A stretch of 64,000 nucleotides of DNA from Pelolinea submarina (GTDB lineage: Bacteria; Chloroflexota; Anaerolineae; Anaerolineales; Anaerolineaceae): contig NZ_AP018437.1 of assembly GCF_003966975.1 (NCBI RefSeq), positions 1,178,001-1,242,000 of the forward strand, written 5' to 3'. The notes under the pieces are model-generated. The model had not been told where the DNA came from. It worked only from the letters and a program-made list of their open reading frames with translations, and did no database searches. The position numbers and the translations under genes are program-made. Numbering within the stretch: the stretch's first letter is position 1; every line of letters starts with the position of its first letter. Below, piece by piece: positions 8,860 to 17,356 of this stretch.

Positions 8860-9438
8860 CTATTTGCTTTTTTTCTTTCCCTTTTGCGCTGCTATCGTGT
8901 TGGCTTTAGCACGGGCTTTCAGGTATAACCCCATCGGAATGGACATAATATAGCCCAGCACAAAGGTGCCGCCCCAAGCCAGGGCAACGATCAGTAGAAT
9001 TTGCCACCAGATCATCCCACGCTGGTATAGCGTGAAAGCCAGCAGAAAGTACGCCAAATAGGTAAACCCGCCGGCATATGCCAAAACTCTATAGGCTTTT
9101 TCATTGAAATAAACCTGGGTGATGCTGACCAGCAGCGCCAGCAGAACCACACCGGCGATAAATCCAACCCTGAGCGAAAAGAAATAGGTACACAGACAGA
9201 ATAACAGGACACTGAGATCATGCGGCAGGCTTTGCCAACCGATCTGGGCTTGCTGGCTGGTTTTGGCTTTAATAACCTGCCGGCGCACATCTTCGAACTC
9301 TTTTTCCGTCAGTTCGTTATAACGCTGCATCCAATCCGATTTTTGCTCTTCCGTCATTCTCTCCAGATCGAGTAGTTTCAGGTCGAATAATTGTCTGGCA
9401 AGTTCTTTGGCTCGTTCAAGTCTTTTTTGTTTATCCAT
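8860..9438 (-). CDS. Membrane protein with N-terminal coiled-coil, unknown
   Basis: This 192-residue protein is unrecognised. Residues 1-65 are highly charged and helical (KQKRLERAKELARQLF, then EEQKSDWMQRYNELTEKEF), probably a coiled coil facing the cytoplasm. Four or five hydrophobic helices follow (about 75-175), then a Lys-rich tail (KGKKKSK). It is convergent with the HAD gene, 13 bases apart, and divergent from nagA. Confidence 0.6.
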   Translation of the reverse strand: MDKQKRLERAKELARQLFDLKLLDLERMTEEQKSDWMQRYNELTEKEFEDVRRQVIKAKTSQQAQIGWQSLPHDLSVLLFCLCTYFFSLRVGFIAGVVLLALLVSITQVYFNEKAYRVLAYAGGFTYLAYFLLAFTLYQRGMIWWQILLIVALAWGGTFVLGYIMSIPMGLYLKARAKANTIAAQKGKKKSK

Positions 9439-9631
9439 TCTTCTGTCTCTTACCTCATATTTTTTCGTTCCTATAGTATATTAGGTCAGGGCGGACACGT
9501 CAAATAGGCTGTTTTTGGCGGGATAAAATAAGGTCATCTGCTATTTCTTGCGGGTTATATTATAATGGTAATTACATTACGACATTACAACAATCCATAA
9601 GATTATGGACTCAAATAAAAAAGGATTTGCT

Positions 9632-10807
9632 ATGAAAAACTCAATTTGTATCAATGCCGGCCAGATTTTTACTCCCACAGTTGTTCTGCAAGATAGCTGC
9701 GTGGTTGTCAATGACGCCGGCAGGATTGAATTTGTCGGACCGCGCGCCAAGGCACCCACGGATGCTGCGCAAACTATCCAGGCCGATGACCTGCGTTTGT
9801 CCCCCGGTTTAGTGGATATCCACGTACACGGCGGTTATGGTATCGGCTTCGGGATTGGAGATAAGTGGGAAGCGGACCTGGAGAAATATTCCAACTGGGT
9901 CATCAAGAGCGGTGTGACTGATTTCCTATGCACGCTTTCAGCCGGGACGCATAAGGAACTGTGTGAAATGATGGAAACCTATGTGTCTTATCTGGAAAAA
10001 GGCACTCCCGGCGCGAAAGCCATCGGCATTCACTTGGAAGGCCCTTATTTGAACCCGGAACGTAAGGGCGCCTTCAATCCAGCCTGGCTGCGCACCCCCA
10101 GTGTGGCGGAAGCGCACGATTTCCTGCGCATCGGCGGCAAATGGCTCAAACAAATGACCATGGCGCCTGAGCTTCCCAATGCCGTGGAAGTGGCGGCGGA
10201 ATTCCGTAAGGCCGGTGTGACTGTGGCCCTGGGCCATTCCAACACCGATTACGATACCGCCCGCGCTGCATTAATGGGCGACTTCACGCACGTGACGCAT
10301 ACCTATAACGCGCAAACCGGCCTCAACCACCGCGCCCCTGGCGTGGTAGGCGCCGTGCTCTCTTCAGATGAGATTACCGGTGAGCTGATCGCCGACGGCA
10401 TCCATGTGGATGTGGGCGCCATGCGCGTGCTCCTGCGCGCGCTGGGCACTCAACGGGTAGTGCTGATCACGGACGCTATCCCAGGAGCGGGCCTGCCGGA
10501 CGGCGTTTACAGCTCCATCGGCCAGACTATCACGGTCAAAGACGGCCGCGCCACGCTGGCAAACGGCACCCTGGCCGGCAGCTCGGCTGTATTGAACGAC
10601 TGTGTCCGCAATGCGCACGTGTTAGCCGGCGCCAGTGTGCAGGATGCCATTCGCATGGCTACCCTGAACCCGGCCAAAGTAATTCACATGCAGGATGAAC
10701 TGGGTGTGATTGCCACCGGCCGGAAAGCCGATATGATCTTGATGGATGAGGATTTCAATGTGCGCATGAGTATGGCGGACGGCAAGGTCATCTACAGCGA
10801 TTTATAG
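9632..10807 (+). CDS. nagA: N-acetylglucosamine-6-phosphate deacetylase
   Basis: This 391-residue amidohydrolase removes the acetyl group from GlcNAc-6-phosphate (or GalNAc-6-phosphate in AgaA-type enzymes), giving the amino-sugar phosphate and acetate. Family landmarks appear in order: DIHVHGGYGIGF (His64-x-His66), IHLEGPYLNPERKGAF, LGHSNTDY, THTYNA and ITDAIPGAG. Length is typical. ATG 9632 is preceded by AAAAAGGA; the upstream in-frame ATG at 9605 lacks a ribosome site. The SIS gene begins 46 bases later, so the pair probably form an operon. A TATAAT box at 9561-9566 and repeated ACATTAC motifs lie in the upstream divergent gap, but I could not place a clear -35. Confidence 0.94.
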   Translation: MKNSICINAGQIFTPTVVLQDSCVVVNDAGRIEFVGPRAKAPTDAAQTIQADDLRLSPGLVDIHVHGGYGIGFGIGDKWEADLEKYSNWVIKSGVTDFLCTLSAGTHKELCEMMETYVSYLEKGTPGAKAIGIHLEGPYLNPERKGAFNPAWLRTPSVAEAHDFLRIGGKWLKQMTMAPELPNAVEVAAEFRKAGVTVALGHSNTDYDTARAALMGDFTHVTHTYNAQTGLNHRAPGVVGAVLSSDEITGELIADGIHVDVGAMRVLLRALGTQRVVLITDAIPGAGLPDGVYSSIGQTITVKDGRATLANGTLAGSSAVLNDCVRNAHVLAGASVQDAIRMATLNPAKVIHMQDELGVIATGRKADMILMDEDFNVRMSMADGKVIYSDL

Positions 10808-10853
10808 CCACTCAGAAAATACGGATAGACGCTTGTTTAAAGGAGAGGAATTC

Positions 10854-11600
10854 ATGGAGGAAAAAGGGTATATCAAGTATTTTGACGGTATAGAAGCACT
10901 ACAAAAAAAGATCCGCGCGACGCAGGGCCCTAACATCGAAAAAGCCGCCAGCATTGTGGCGGAAGCATTGATGAACGATGGTCTCCTGCATGTGTACGGC
11001 GCGGGCCATTCAGCCTGTATCACCGAAGAGATTTTCTTCCGTGCCGGAACGGTGGCGGGTATCAACCAGATCCTGGATTTGTCCCTGGCCGGGGCAGTCA
11101 ATGCCTGGAAGAGCGCATACATGGAGCGCCTGGAAGGGATCGGTGAAATTCTCTACCAGCAGAGCCATGCTTCTCCACAGGATGTGTTCCTGGTTATTTC
11201 CAACTCCGGACGCAATGCCGCGCCGATTGAGATGGCGCGCGAAGCCCAAAAACACGGCCACAAGGTCATTGTCGAAACGTGCTCCGAATTCAGCAAAGCA
11301 CAATCCTCGCGCCACTCTTCGGGCAAGCGCCTGCTGGATTATGCCGACGTGATTCTGGATAACCAGGGCGTTTTTGGCGATTGCATTGTTGAAATGGATG
11401 GGTTTTCCATGCCGATGGGGCCGGCTTCCGGCGTACTGGGATCGTTCCTGGTGCATGCCATGCTGGTGCAGGTCGTCTTTACCATGCGCGATATGGGCGT
11501 GGAAAAACCGCCGGTCTTCATGCACGGCAACCTGGATGGCGGCATGGAGTTCAACCAGCAGTTACTGGAAAAGTATTGGCCGCGCATCCGTAACTGGTAA
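10854..11600 (+). CDS. SIS-domain phosphosugar-binding protein (second paralogue)
   Basis: This 248-residue single-SIS protein is paralogous to the one at 4749. It shares the GAGHSACITEEIFFRAG loop, the VFLVISNSGRNAAPIEM loop and a SSRHSSGKRL motif. Together with NagA just upstream it suggests that NagA produces an amino-sugar phosphate that a SIS enzyme isomerises or deaminates. A classical NagB is not in the window. Start ATG 10854 follows AAAGGAGAGG; a TTG at 10833 is less likely. A strong terminator follows. Confidence 0.85.
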   Translation: MEEKGYIKYFDGIEALQKKIRATQGPNIEKAASIVAEALMNDGLLHVYGAGHSACITEEIFFRAGTVAGINQILDLSLAGAVNAWKSAYMERLEGIGEILYQQSHASPQDVFLVISNSGRNAAPIEMAREAQKHGHKVIVETCSEFSKAQSSRHSSGKRLLDYADVILDNQGVFGDCIVEMDGFSMPMGPASGVLGSFLVHAMLVQVVFTMRDMGVEKPPVFMHGNLDGGMEFNQQLLEKYWPRIRNW

Positions 11601-11619
11601 GCTGATATTGAATGATGAG

Positions 11620-11656
11620 AACCGCTCGCAGAATGGTAAATGCGGGCGGTTTTTTT
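11620..11656 (+). terminator. Terminator of the nagA-SIS operon
   Basis: An 11-bp stem with one wobble pair (AACCGCTCGCA at 11620-11630, TGCGGGCGGTT at 11641-11651) has a 10-base loop and is followed by seven T. Confidence 0.85.
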
Positions 11657-11750
11657 ATTCCTGTTTACTGTTGGCTGAGCGCCTGCCCAGAGCGAAGCAT
11701 GAGGTGTCGAAGCCAACCGAATGGGTATAAAACGGCGGCTATGAAAGCCT

Positions 11751-11893
11751 TACAGCCCCTCCCCAGCCCTCCCCATCCCGTCTTCGCCGGGATAGGGAGG
11801 GAGAAAAGCGTCGGTTTCCCCGCGCAAGGCATGCGAGAAAACAAAGCAAGAGATCGGCATTGATCTGTGTTCATCCGTGTGCATCTGTGGTTA
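11751..11893 (+). repeat. 143-bp direct repeat, copy 1
   Basis: This copy matches 12045-12187 with no gap (constant offset 294) and about eight mismatches by eye, roughly 94% identity. It contains TTCGCCGGGATAGGGAG and ends in ATCCGTGTGCATCTGTGG. Short ORFs through it are not credible genes. It lies in a gene-free stretch (11657-12203) made of repeats. Confidence 0.85.
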
Positions 11894-11902
11894 ATTCTAA
11901 GA

Positions 11903-11952
11903 CCGGCCGAGATCCATTCGCCCTGCTTTCGCAGGGCTCAGGATGACATTGG
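11903..11952 (-). repeat. Dispersed hairpin repeat family 1, copy A
   Basis: Read on the minus strand this contains GTCATCCTGAGCCCTGC, then GAAA and GCAGGGC, then GGATCTCGG. A second copy lies at 44132-44176 on the plus strand. The internal hairpin stem differs by a compensatory pair between copies (CCCTGC/GCAGGG here, CCCAGC/GCTGGG there), which suggests that the structure is conserved. Confidence 0.6.
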
Positions 11953-11957
11953 AGGGG

Positions 11958-11999
11958 TAGGTCACACATTCGCCTGCACCCTATGGGTGTGTGTGACAG
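11958..11999 (+). repeat. Hairpin repeat family 2, long-loop member
   Basis: TAGGTCACACA (from 11958) pairs with TGTGTGAC (11990-11997) around a 21-base loop. The TAGGTCA...TGACA frame is the same as in the hairpins at 56.8-57.0 kb. Confidence 0.45.
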
Positions 12000-12044
12000 C
12001 ATCTCGTCAGGCAAGCCCCGCAGGGCACAGGCGAAAGCCTGGCC

Positions 12045-12187
12045 TACAACCCCTCCCCAGCCCTCTCCATCCGGTTTTCGCCGGGATAGGGAGAGAGAAA
12101 AGCGTCGGTTTCTCCGCGCAAGGCATGCGTGAAAATAAAGCAAGAGATCGGCATTGATCTGTGTTCATCCGTGTGCATCTGTGGTTA
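12045..12187 (+). repeat. 143-bp direct repeat, copy 2
   Basis: Second copy of the 11751-11893 repeat. It ends 17 bases beyond the 3' end of the minus-strand corrinoid-activator gene. The two copies bracket family 1 and family 2 hairpins, so the whole block may have grown by duplication. Confidence 0.85.
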
Positions 12188-12203
12188 CTTCAGTACGCTT
12201 GAA

Positions 12204-14000
12204 TCAGGCGCGGATGCCGTTGGCGTAGAAGACCTCGAAATCCGGATAGAGGGTCAATTCCAGGTATTCAATGCGGGCAGCCAGCGCTTCGGCCTGGCGG
12301 CGTGTGGTTTGGGAGACCAGCATCATCTGCGCGCCCAGCCCGGCCGCGTTGCCCACCGCGCGAATGCGCTGGAGGGGAATCTCCGGCAGCATACCGATGC
12401 GTATAGCCTGCGCGGGCAGCATGTAAGACCCAAACGCTCCGGCGATGAGCACTTCATCGATTTCCTGCGCGCTTACCTTCAATGCGTCCATCAATACATC
12501 GATACCGGCGCGGATGGCTCCTTTGGCTAACAGCACCTGATCGATATCTTGCTGCGATAGGGTGATGGGACGATCTTCGCTGTTTCCGGCTGCCAGCGTT
12601 ACATAAGGTTTGCCCTGTGCATCCAATTTCACCAGAGGATGGTTCTTGTCCAGACGCCCGCGTTGGTTGAGCAGCCCGCCGGCGCGCAATTCGCCCAGCG
12701 CGTCCAAGATGCCGGAGCCGCAAATGCCGCTGGCAGGCGTATCCCCGATGACTTCGCAGGTGAAGCGCCCGCCGTCCAGGTGAACATGCTCAATGGCGCC
12801 CGGCGCGGCACGCATACCGAAGCGGATGTGTGCGCCCTCGAAAGCCGGCCCCGAAGCGGTGGAGACGCTGAGGATGCGTTCTCCTTTTTGAAGCGCAATT
12901 TCTGTATTGGTGCCGATATCAATTCCCAAGCGCACGCGTTGGTCCTCACCAAAGCCGCACGCCAGAAGAAACGCCAGGTGATCGGAGCCGACAAATCCGG
13001 CAATGACCGGCGGGGTATAAGCCAGCATGCCCGGCATGCCGCTCAGGCCAATCTGCGGCGCGGGTGTTAATTGCGCGCCGGATGCGACCGGCACAAAAGG
13101 TGAAACGGCCAATCCACCTGTGGGCAGGTTGAGGTAGAAATGATGCATGGCTGTGTTGCCCACCAGGCAAACCTCGGCTACCTGAATAGGCTCGAGGCCG
13201 CTTTGCTTAGTGAGTTCTACCAGGGCTTGTTGAATGGACTGCATTAATACATGATGCAGTTCCAAAGCTTCGCGTTCCCCTTTTTGTGCGTACGCCAGGC
13301 GTGCCATGATATCTTCCCCAAACATCACCTGTGGGTTGGGCAAGCCGATAACGGCAAGCAATTCACCGTTCTCCAAATCGAGCAGGTAGCAGGCCAGTTT
13401 GGTGCTGCCTACGTCCACGGCCAATCCGGCCAGGGGGCTAAGCGGCTGCGGAGTCACATGCTGCAGGCGGCTGCCTCGCATGATCAGGTTTACCCGCCAC
13501 GCGTTTCGGCGCAGTAAATCCGGCAGTTCCCGCAGCACATCCATATCCGCAGTTAGGTGTTCCTCTCGGCTAAGATCCCGGATGCGATCAAAATCAGCCT
13601 GCAGGTTGTGCAGATCAGCAGCCTTTGCCTGAAGGTTCATTTGTCTCAAAGCGGGGTCAATGGATAGCTGTTTATGGCTTGTGCCGGTTTGCAGGACTTG
13701 TCCGGCGGGCAGGGATTCCGGCGGGATGAAGAGCTGGGTTGGACGGTCAATCACTGCGCTGCAGGCCAGACGGTAGCCCTGGGATAATTGCCGGGCGGAC
13801 AGGTGGCGTTCATCTGCCGGCCGGACAGGCAGGTCAGGGGGGAATTCGATAAAACGAACCACGCATTTTCCACAGGTGCCCTCGCCGCCGCAATCCGATC
13901 GCAATTGCAATCCGGCTTGGCGGGCGGCAGCCAGGACTGTGAGCGCTTCTTCCGCTACCAGGCGCTGGCCGGTAGGTTGAAATTCAATCGTGAAGCTCAT
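12204..14000 (-). CDS. Corrinoid activation protein, 2Fe-2S ferredoxin plus ASKHA ATPase (RACo-like)
   Basis: This 598-residue protein is of the RACo/RamA-like class that uses ATP to return an oxidised Co(II) corrinoid to active Co(I) in methyltransferases. The N terminus is a 2Fe-2S ferredoxin with Cys37, Cys43, Cys46 (CGGEGTCGKC) and a fourth at Cys80 (YRLACSAV). A linker follows, then an ASKHA fold: AVDVGSTKLACYLLD around 190, GIDIGTNTEIAL around 365, and CGSGILDALGEL with GAFGSYM towards the C terminus. It has the length of the DUF4445 family. It stands alone, 4 kb from the cobalamin operon. Its corrinoid methyltransferase partner is not in the window. ATG follows GAGGAAA. Confidence 0.88.
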   Translation of the reverse strand: MSFTIEFQPTGQRLVAEEALTVLAAARQAGLQLRSDCGGEGTCGKCVVRFIEFPPDLPVRPADERHLSARQLSQGYRLACSAVIDRPTQLFIPPESLPAGQVLQTGTSHKQLSIDPALRQMNLQAKAADLHNLQADFDRIRDLSREEHLTADMDVLRELPDLLRRNAWRVNLIMRGSRLQHVTPQPLSPLAGLAVDVGSTKLACYLLDLENGELLAVIGLPNPQVMFGEDIMARLAYAQKGEREALELHHVLMQSIQQALVELTKQSGLEPIQVAEVCLVGNTAMHHFYLNLPTGGLAVSPFVPVASGAQLTPAPQIGLSGMPGMLAYTPPVIAGFVGSDHLAFLLACGFGEDQRVRLGIDIGTNTEIALQKGERILSVSTASGPAFEGAHIRFGMRAAPGAIEHVHLDGGRFTCEVIGDTPASGICGSGILDALGELRAGGLLNQRGRLDKNHPLVKLDAQGKPYVTLAAGNSEDRPITLSQQDIDQVLLAKGAIRAGIDVLMDALKVSAQEIDEVLIAGAFGSYMLPAQAIRIGMLPEIPLQRIRAVGNAAGLGAQMMLVSQTTRRQAEALAARIEYLELTLYPDFEVFYANGIRA

Positions 14001-14050
14001 CGATGGTTTTCCTCATGAGATTGATTATATAAAAAAAGATGAGAACTTAA

Positions 14051-14080
14051 AACAAAAATCCACATGATTTCCATGCGGAT
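14051..14080 (-). terminator. Terminator of the HAD-IIA gene
   Basis: On the minus strand, ATCCGCATG (14080-14072), a 5-base loop and CATGTGGAT (14066-14058) form a 9-bp stem with one wobble pair, followed by TTTTGTTTT. It separates this gene from the corrinoid activator downstream. Confidence 0.75.
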
Positions 14081-14105
14081 CGCCAAAAAATGGGATGTGT
14101 TTTTT

Positions 14106-14870
14106 TTAGAGGATCAGGTCGGCAACCGAGTTCACTACGCGGCCGGGCCGGTAGGGGAATTCTTCGATCTGTTTGAGTGAAGTCACGCCGGTCAGCACCA
14201 GGGTGGTTTCCATGCCGCTTTGAATACCTGCGATGATATCGGTATCCATGCGGTCGCCGATCATCATGGTGTTCTCAGAGTGCACGCCCAGGTAGTTCAG
14301 CGCGGAGCGCATCATGAAGGGGCTGGGTTTGCCGCAGTAGAAAGGCGAACGCCCGCTGGCTTTCTCAATCAGGGCGGCCATAGCGCCGCAGGCAGGCGTG
14401 ATGCCACTTTCCGAGGGGCCGGTGGGATCAGGATTGGTCGCAATAAATGAAGCGCCTTCCATGATCAGGCGCACCGCTTTGGTGACCTGGCGGAAATTGT
14501 AGTCAAAGGTTTCGCCCAGCACTACGAAGTCGGGATTTTCATCGGTCATGATGTAGCCGATGTTGTGAATGGCAACGTTCAAACCGCTTTCGCCAATCAC
14601 GAAGGCCGAGCCGGAATCTTTCTGTGCTTTCATAAAATAAGCTGTAGCCAGCGCAGAGGTGAAGATGTGTTCCGCGTCAATATCAATACCGGTGTTTTGC
14701 AGTCTGTGAGCCAGGTCTACCTGGGTATAGATTGAGTTATTGGTGAGCACCAGAAATTTGATGTCGTTCTTCTTGAGCGATTCGATAAACGTATCCGCTC
14801 CCGGGATGATTTTCTTTCCGTGAACTAAAACACCATCCATATCAATTAAATAATTCTTTTTTTCTTCCAT
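14106..14870 (-). CDS. HAD-IIA (NagD-like) phosphatase
   Basis: This 254-residue HAD phosphatase of the NagD/AraL class starts [12 protein letters not shown] (nucleophile Asp10, second Asp12). It has the motif II stretch LVLTNNS, a substrate-cap region with [11 protein letters not shown], motif III Lys in CGKPSPFM, and [11 protein letters not shown] for Mg2+. Such enzymes dephosphorylate sugar phosphates and nucleotides. It is encoded just downstream of the class II aldolase on the same strand, but a terminator lies between. Start ATG follows AAGGAAAA. The physiological substrate is not shown by sequence. Confidence 0.87.
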   Translation of the reverse strand: MEEKKNYLIDMDGVLVHGKKIIPGADTFIESLKKNDIKFLVLTNNSIYTQVDLAHRLQNTGIDIDAEHIFTSALATAYFMKAQKDSGSAFVIGESGLNVAIHNIGYIMTDENPDFVVLGETFDYNFRQVTKAVRLIMEGASFIATNPDPTGPSESGITPACGAMAALIEKASGRSPFYCGKPSPFMMRSALNYLGVHSENTMMIGDRMDTDIIAGIQSGMETTLVLTGVTSLKQIEEFPYRPGRVVNSVADLIL

Positions 14871-14940
14871 ATTTTTCCTTACTTTTGGTTTTGTTAAATT
14901 TACTAACCCACTATTATTATATTCGTTCTAAAAAGGTTTT

Positions 14941-14979
14941 TTTAAAAAGGGATCCGTTTAATTTTTCGCCGGATCCCTT
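14941..14979 (-). terminator. Terminator of the aldolase gene
   Basis: A 10-bp stem (AAGGGATCCG at 14947-14956, CGGATCCCTT at 14970-14979) is followed on the minus strand by a T-rich run. It could also work in the other direction (TTCTTTTTC). Confidence 0.75.
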
Positions 14980-15004
14980 CTTTTTCTAAAGTAATCAGTT
15001 GATC

Positions 15005-15952
15005 TTAGCTGACCAATTTGCGAACTTCTTCCAGATGTCCTGCGCTGCCGAGATAATCATTCTTTTGGGCAATGAATTTGGCGTATTCGGCCATGAAGAT
15101 CTTGCCGGGTGCACGCAGATCGAAACCTTCCGGATGCTCGAGGAAATATTCGCGGTGTACGCGTGTCCAAACCAGACGTCCATCGGTGTCGATGTTAATC
15201 TTGGTGACACCTAATTGGGCTGCCTGGCGGAATTGGGAAGCGTCCACGCCCTTGGCACCCAGCAGTTTACCGCCGGCCGCGTTGATGCGTTCGACTTCTT
15301 CCTGCGGGACTGAGCTGGAACCGTGCATGACCAGCGGGAAGCCGGGCAGGTTCTTCTGAATCTGTGAAAGCACATCGAAGTGCAGCGACTGGCTGCCCTG
15401 GAATTTGAAGGCGCCGTGGCTGGTGCCGATGGCAACGGCCAACGAATCGCAGCCGGAGCGCTCGACGAAATCTTTGGCCTGATCAGGATTGGTCAGTTTG
15501 GCGTTATCTTCTGAAACATTGACGTGCTCTTCCACGCCGCCCAATTGTCCCAATTCTGCTTCAACAACAATGCCTTTGGCATGAGCCGCATCGACCACAC
15601 GTTTGGTGGTTTCGATGTTCTTTTCGTACGGTTCGCTGCTGGCATCAATCATGACGGAACTATAAAAACCGCTTTTAATGCAATCCATACAAGTTGCCTC
15701 ATCTCCGTGATCGAGATGAACAGCGAAAATAGACTCGGGGAAGACCTCATCGGCTGCCCGAATGATGCCTTCCAGCATCAGTTTGTTGGTGTAACTGCGT
15801 GAGCCTTTGCTGATCTGGATGATGAAAGGCGCCTGGCTGTCAATATTTCCTTGGAAAAGCCCCATAGCTTGTTCCAGGTTATTGATGTTATAAGCGCCTA
15901 TGGCATATTTACCATATGCAGCTTCAAATAATTTTTTGGTCGTAACAATCAT
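15005..15952 (-). CDS. Class II fructose/tagatose-bisphosphate aldolase family
   Basis: This zinc aldolase of 315 residues cleaves ketose 1,6-bisphosphates to DHAP and glyceraldehyde-3-phosphate. Motifs include GAYNINNLEQAMG, FAVHLDHGD (zinc His79 and His82, catalytic Asp81), VEAELGQLGG, AVAIGTSHGAFKF and VMHGSSSVP. Fructose and tagatose variants are hard to separate by eye; with a GalNAc-type PTS nearby, tagatose-bisphosphate is possible, but glycolysis is the default. I choose ATG at 15952 because CTAAGGAGAT lies just upstream; a longer frame to 15994 lacks support. It has its own terminator. Confidence 0.9.
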   Translation of the reverse strand: MIVTTKKLFEAAYGKYAIGAYNINNLEQAMGLFQGNIDSQAPFIIQISKGSRSYTNKLMLEGIIRAADEVFPESIFAVHLDHGDEATCMDCIKSGFYSSVMIDASSEPYEKNIETTKRVVDAAHAKGIVVEAELGQLGGVEEHVNVSEDNAKLTNPDQAKDFVERSGCDSLAVAIGTSHGAFKFQGSQSLHFDVLSQIQKNLPGFPLVMHGSSSVPQEEVERINAAGGKLLGAKGVDASQFRQAAQLGVTKINIDTDGRLVWTRVHREYFLEHPEGFDLRAPGKIFMAEYAKFIAQKNDYLGSAGHLEEVRKLVS

Positions 15953-16141
15953 GCGTATCTCCTTAGTAATGATCCCAATTTTGTACGGATACAATTATAG
16001 TATTAAATATGCAAGCATGTGGATAATTTACAGGTGTATTAATCAAACGTTAACTCCAACTCCTTTCTATTCAATTTTCCTAAAGAAAATGCTGTTTCTA
16101 AAGCCCGCCAGAAACATTACGCTAATCCTCGGCGGAAAATA

Positions 16142-16169
16142 TTGACACGGACTGAGTTCTCTATATAAT
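16142..16169 (+). promoter_or_regulatory. Consensus promoter of the cobalamin operon
   Basis: TTGACA (16142-16147), a 16-base spacer and TATAAT (16164-16169) are both perfect consensus hexamers. Transcription should start near 16176, at the 5' edge of the riboswitch. Confidence 0.85.
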
Positions 16170-16175
16170 CATTAG

Positions 16176-16345
16176 GACAAACAATTGAATTCAACCATGA
16201 GTACCTAACCCCCGGAAGGGAAGGTAGAGCAGAAAACTGCTTTGGCGAAGTCGGTGAAAGTCCGGCGCTGTCCCGCAGCTGTAATCTGTGATTCTCGCAG
16301 AAAGCCAGATCGCCCACTTTTGGTTGGTTCCCAAATTCTTCGCGA
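16176..16345 (+). promoter_or_regulatory. Cobalamin (AdoCbl) riboswitch
   Basis: The leader contains the conserved core of cobalamin riboswitches: GAAGTCGGTGAAAGTCCGGC, then GCTGTCCCGCAGCTGTAA and, further on, AAGCCAGATCGCC. Boundaries are approximate. Downstream, TTCTCGC near 16293 can pair with GCGAGAG near 16340, just ahead of the purine-rich GAGAGAGAGG before the ATG at 16361. I see no T-run terminator, so ligand binding probably hides the ribosome site of btuF (translational control; inferred). The genes that follow are all corrinoid uptake or salvage genes, which fits. Confidence 0.92.
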
Positions 16346-16360
16346 GAGAGAGGTTGGAAC

Positions 16361-17356
16361 ATGCATAAATTCCATTTAAATCCCCGTCCTGTAAAAGTTA
16401 GTATATTTATTTTGATCGCGCTGGCATTCGCGCTTACAGCCTGTGCACCAGCAGTTGCGATTGAGCCAACGGTTGAAGCTGCGGCGGAGTCAATTGAAAC
16501 GCCCGCTGCTGTATTTTCTGCCGTTGACATCATTGATTCCGTTAGCCGTGAGGTTGTCATTGACGCGCCGGCGGCACGCATTGTCTCGTTGGCTCCATCC
16601 ATCACCGAGTCTTTGTATGCCATCGGAGCCGGAGACCTGCTGGTAGGCCGTACGGAATTTTGTGATTATCCTGAAGAAGCATCAGCGCTGCCTGCCATCG
16701 GTGGGTTCTCTTCTTCATCCATCAGCATCGAAGCTATTACCGACCTCGAACCGGATCTGGTGATTGGCGGCAGTATTTATCAAGCTGATTTGATAGATGC
16801 GCTGGAAAGCGCGGGCATCCAGGTGATCATTCTGGAACCCAACAGTATCGAGGAGATTATGGATTCTCTGCAGACACTGGGCGCCGTCACAGGCCATACA
16901 ACGGAAGCATCATCCCTGCTGGATGAAATGCAAACTCGTATCGATACGGTCACGCAGGTAGTCGAGACCATTCCTGAAGAAGAACGCGTTTCCGTATTCT
17001 ACGAAGTCTGGAATGACCCTTATATGACCACTACTAACCAAACCTTCATTGGCGAATTAATTAACATGGCCGGGGGCGTGAATATCTTTGCGGATTTGAG
17101 TGAGGATTACCCCTCGATAAGTTCTGAAGAAGTCATTGAAAAAGACCCGCAGGTTATTTTAGGCCCCAGCAATCACAGCGACCAGTTGAGCGGTGAAATC
17201 ATTGCCGAACGGGAAGGCTGGGGCGATTTATCTGCTGTTCAAAATGGCAGGATCTATATCATTGACGGTAATATCGTTTCTCGTGCCGGGCCGCGGGTAG
17301 TTGACGCGCTGGAGGCAATTGCTCAGGCGCTATATCCGCAAAGTTTCGGAGAATAA
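16361..17356 (+). CDS. btuF: Corrinoid ABC transporter, substrate-binding lipoprotein (BtuF-like)
   Basis: This 331-residue type III periplasmic-binding-fold protein has a lipoprotein signal peptide ending in the lipobox ALTAC near residue 27. The mature part starts low-complexity and then shows RIVSLAPSITESLYAIGAGDLLVGRTEFCDYP, split here by family convention into a SLAPS nucleus and a GRT-CDYP loop, and ends with a GGVNIF and VVDALEAIAQALYP region. It binds the corrinoid outside the membrane and delivers it to BtuCD. The riboswitch immediately upstream makes cobalamin or cobinamide the likely ligand rather than a siderophore. Confidence 0.88.
   Translation: MHKFHLNPRPVKVSIFILIALAFALTACAPAVAIEPTVEAAAESIETPAAVFSAVDIIDSVSREVVIDAPAARIVSLAPSITESLYAIGAGDLLVGRTEFCDYPEEASALPAIGGFSSSSISIEAITDLEPDLVIGGSIYQADLIDALESAGIQVIILEPNSIEEIMDSLQTLGAVTGHTTEASSLLDEMQTRIDTVTQVVETIPEEERVSVFYEVWNDPYMTTTNQTFIGELINMAGGVNIFADLSEDYPSISSEEVIEKDPQVILGPSNHSDQLSGEIIAEREGWGDLSAVQNGRIYIIDGNIVSRAGPRVVDALEAIAQALYPQSFGE

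Noticed and set aside
11612..12157. Several short frames in the repeat island
   Set aside because: They read through duplicated repeats and translate to repeated, biased peptides; no ribosome sites.
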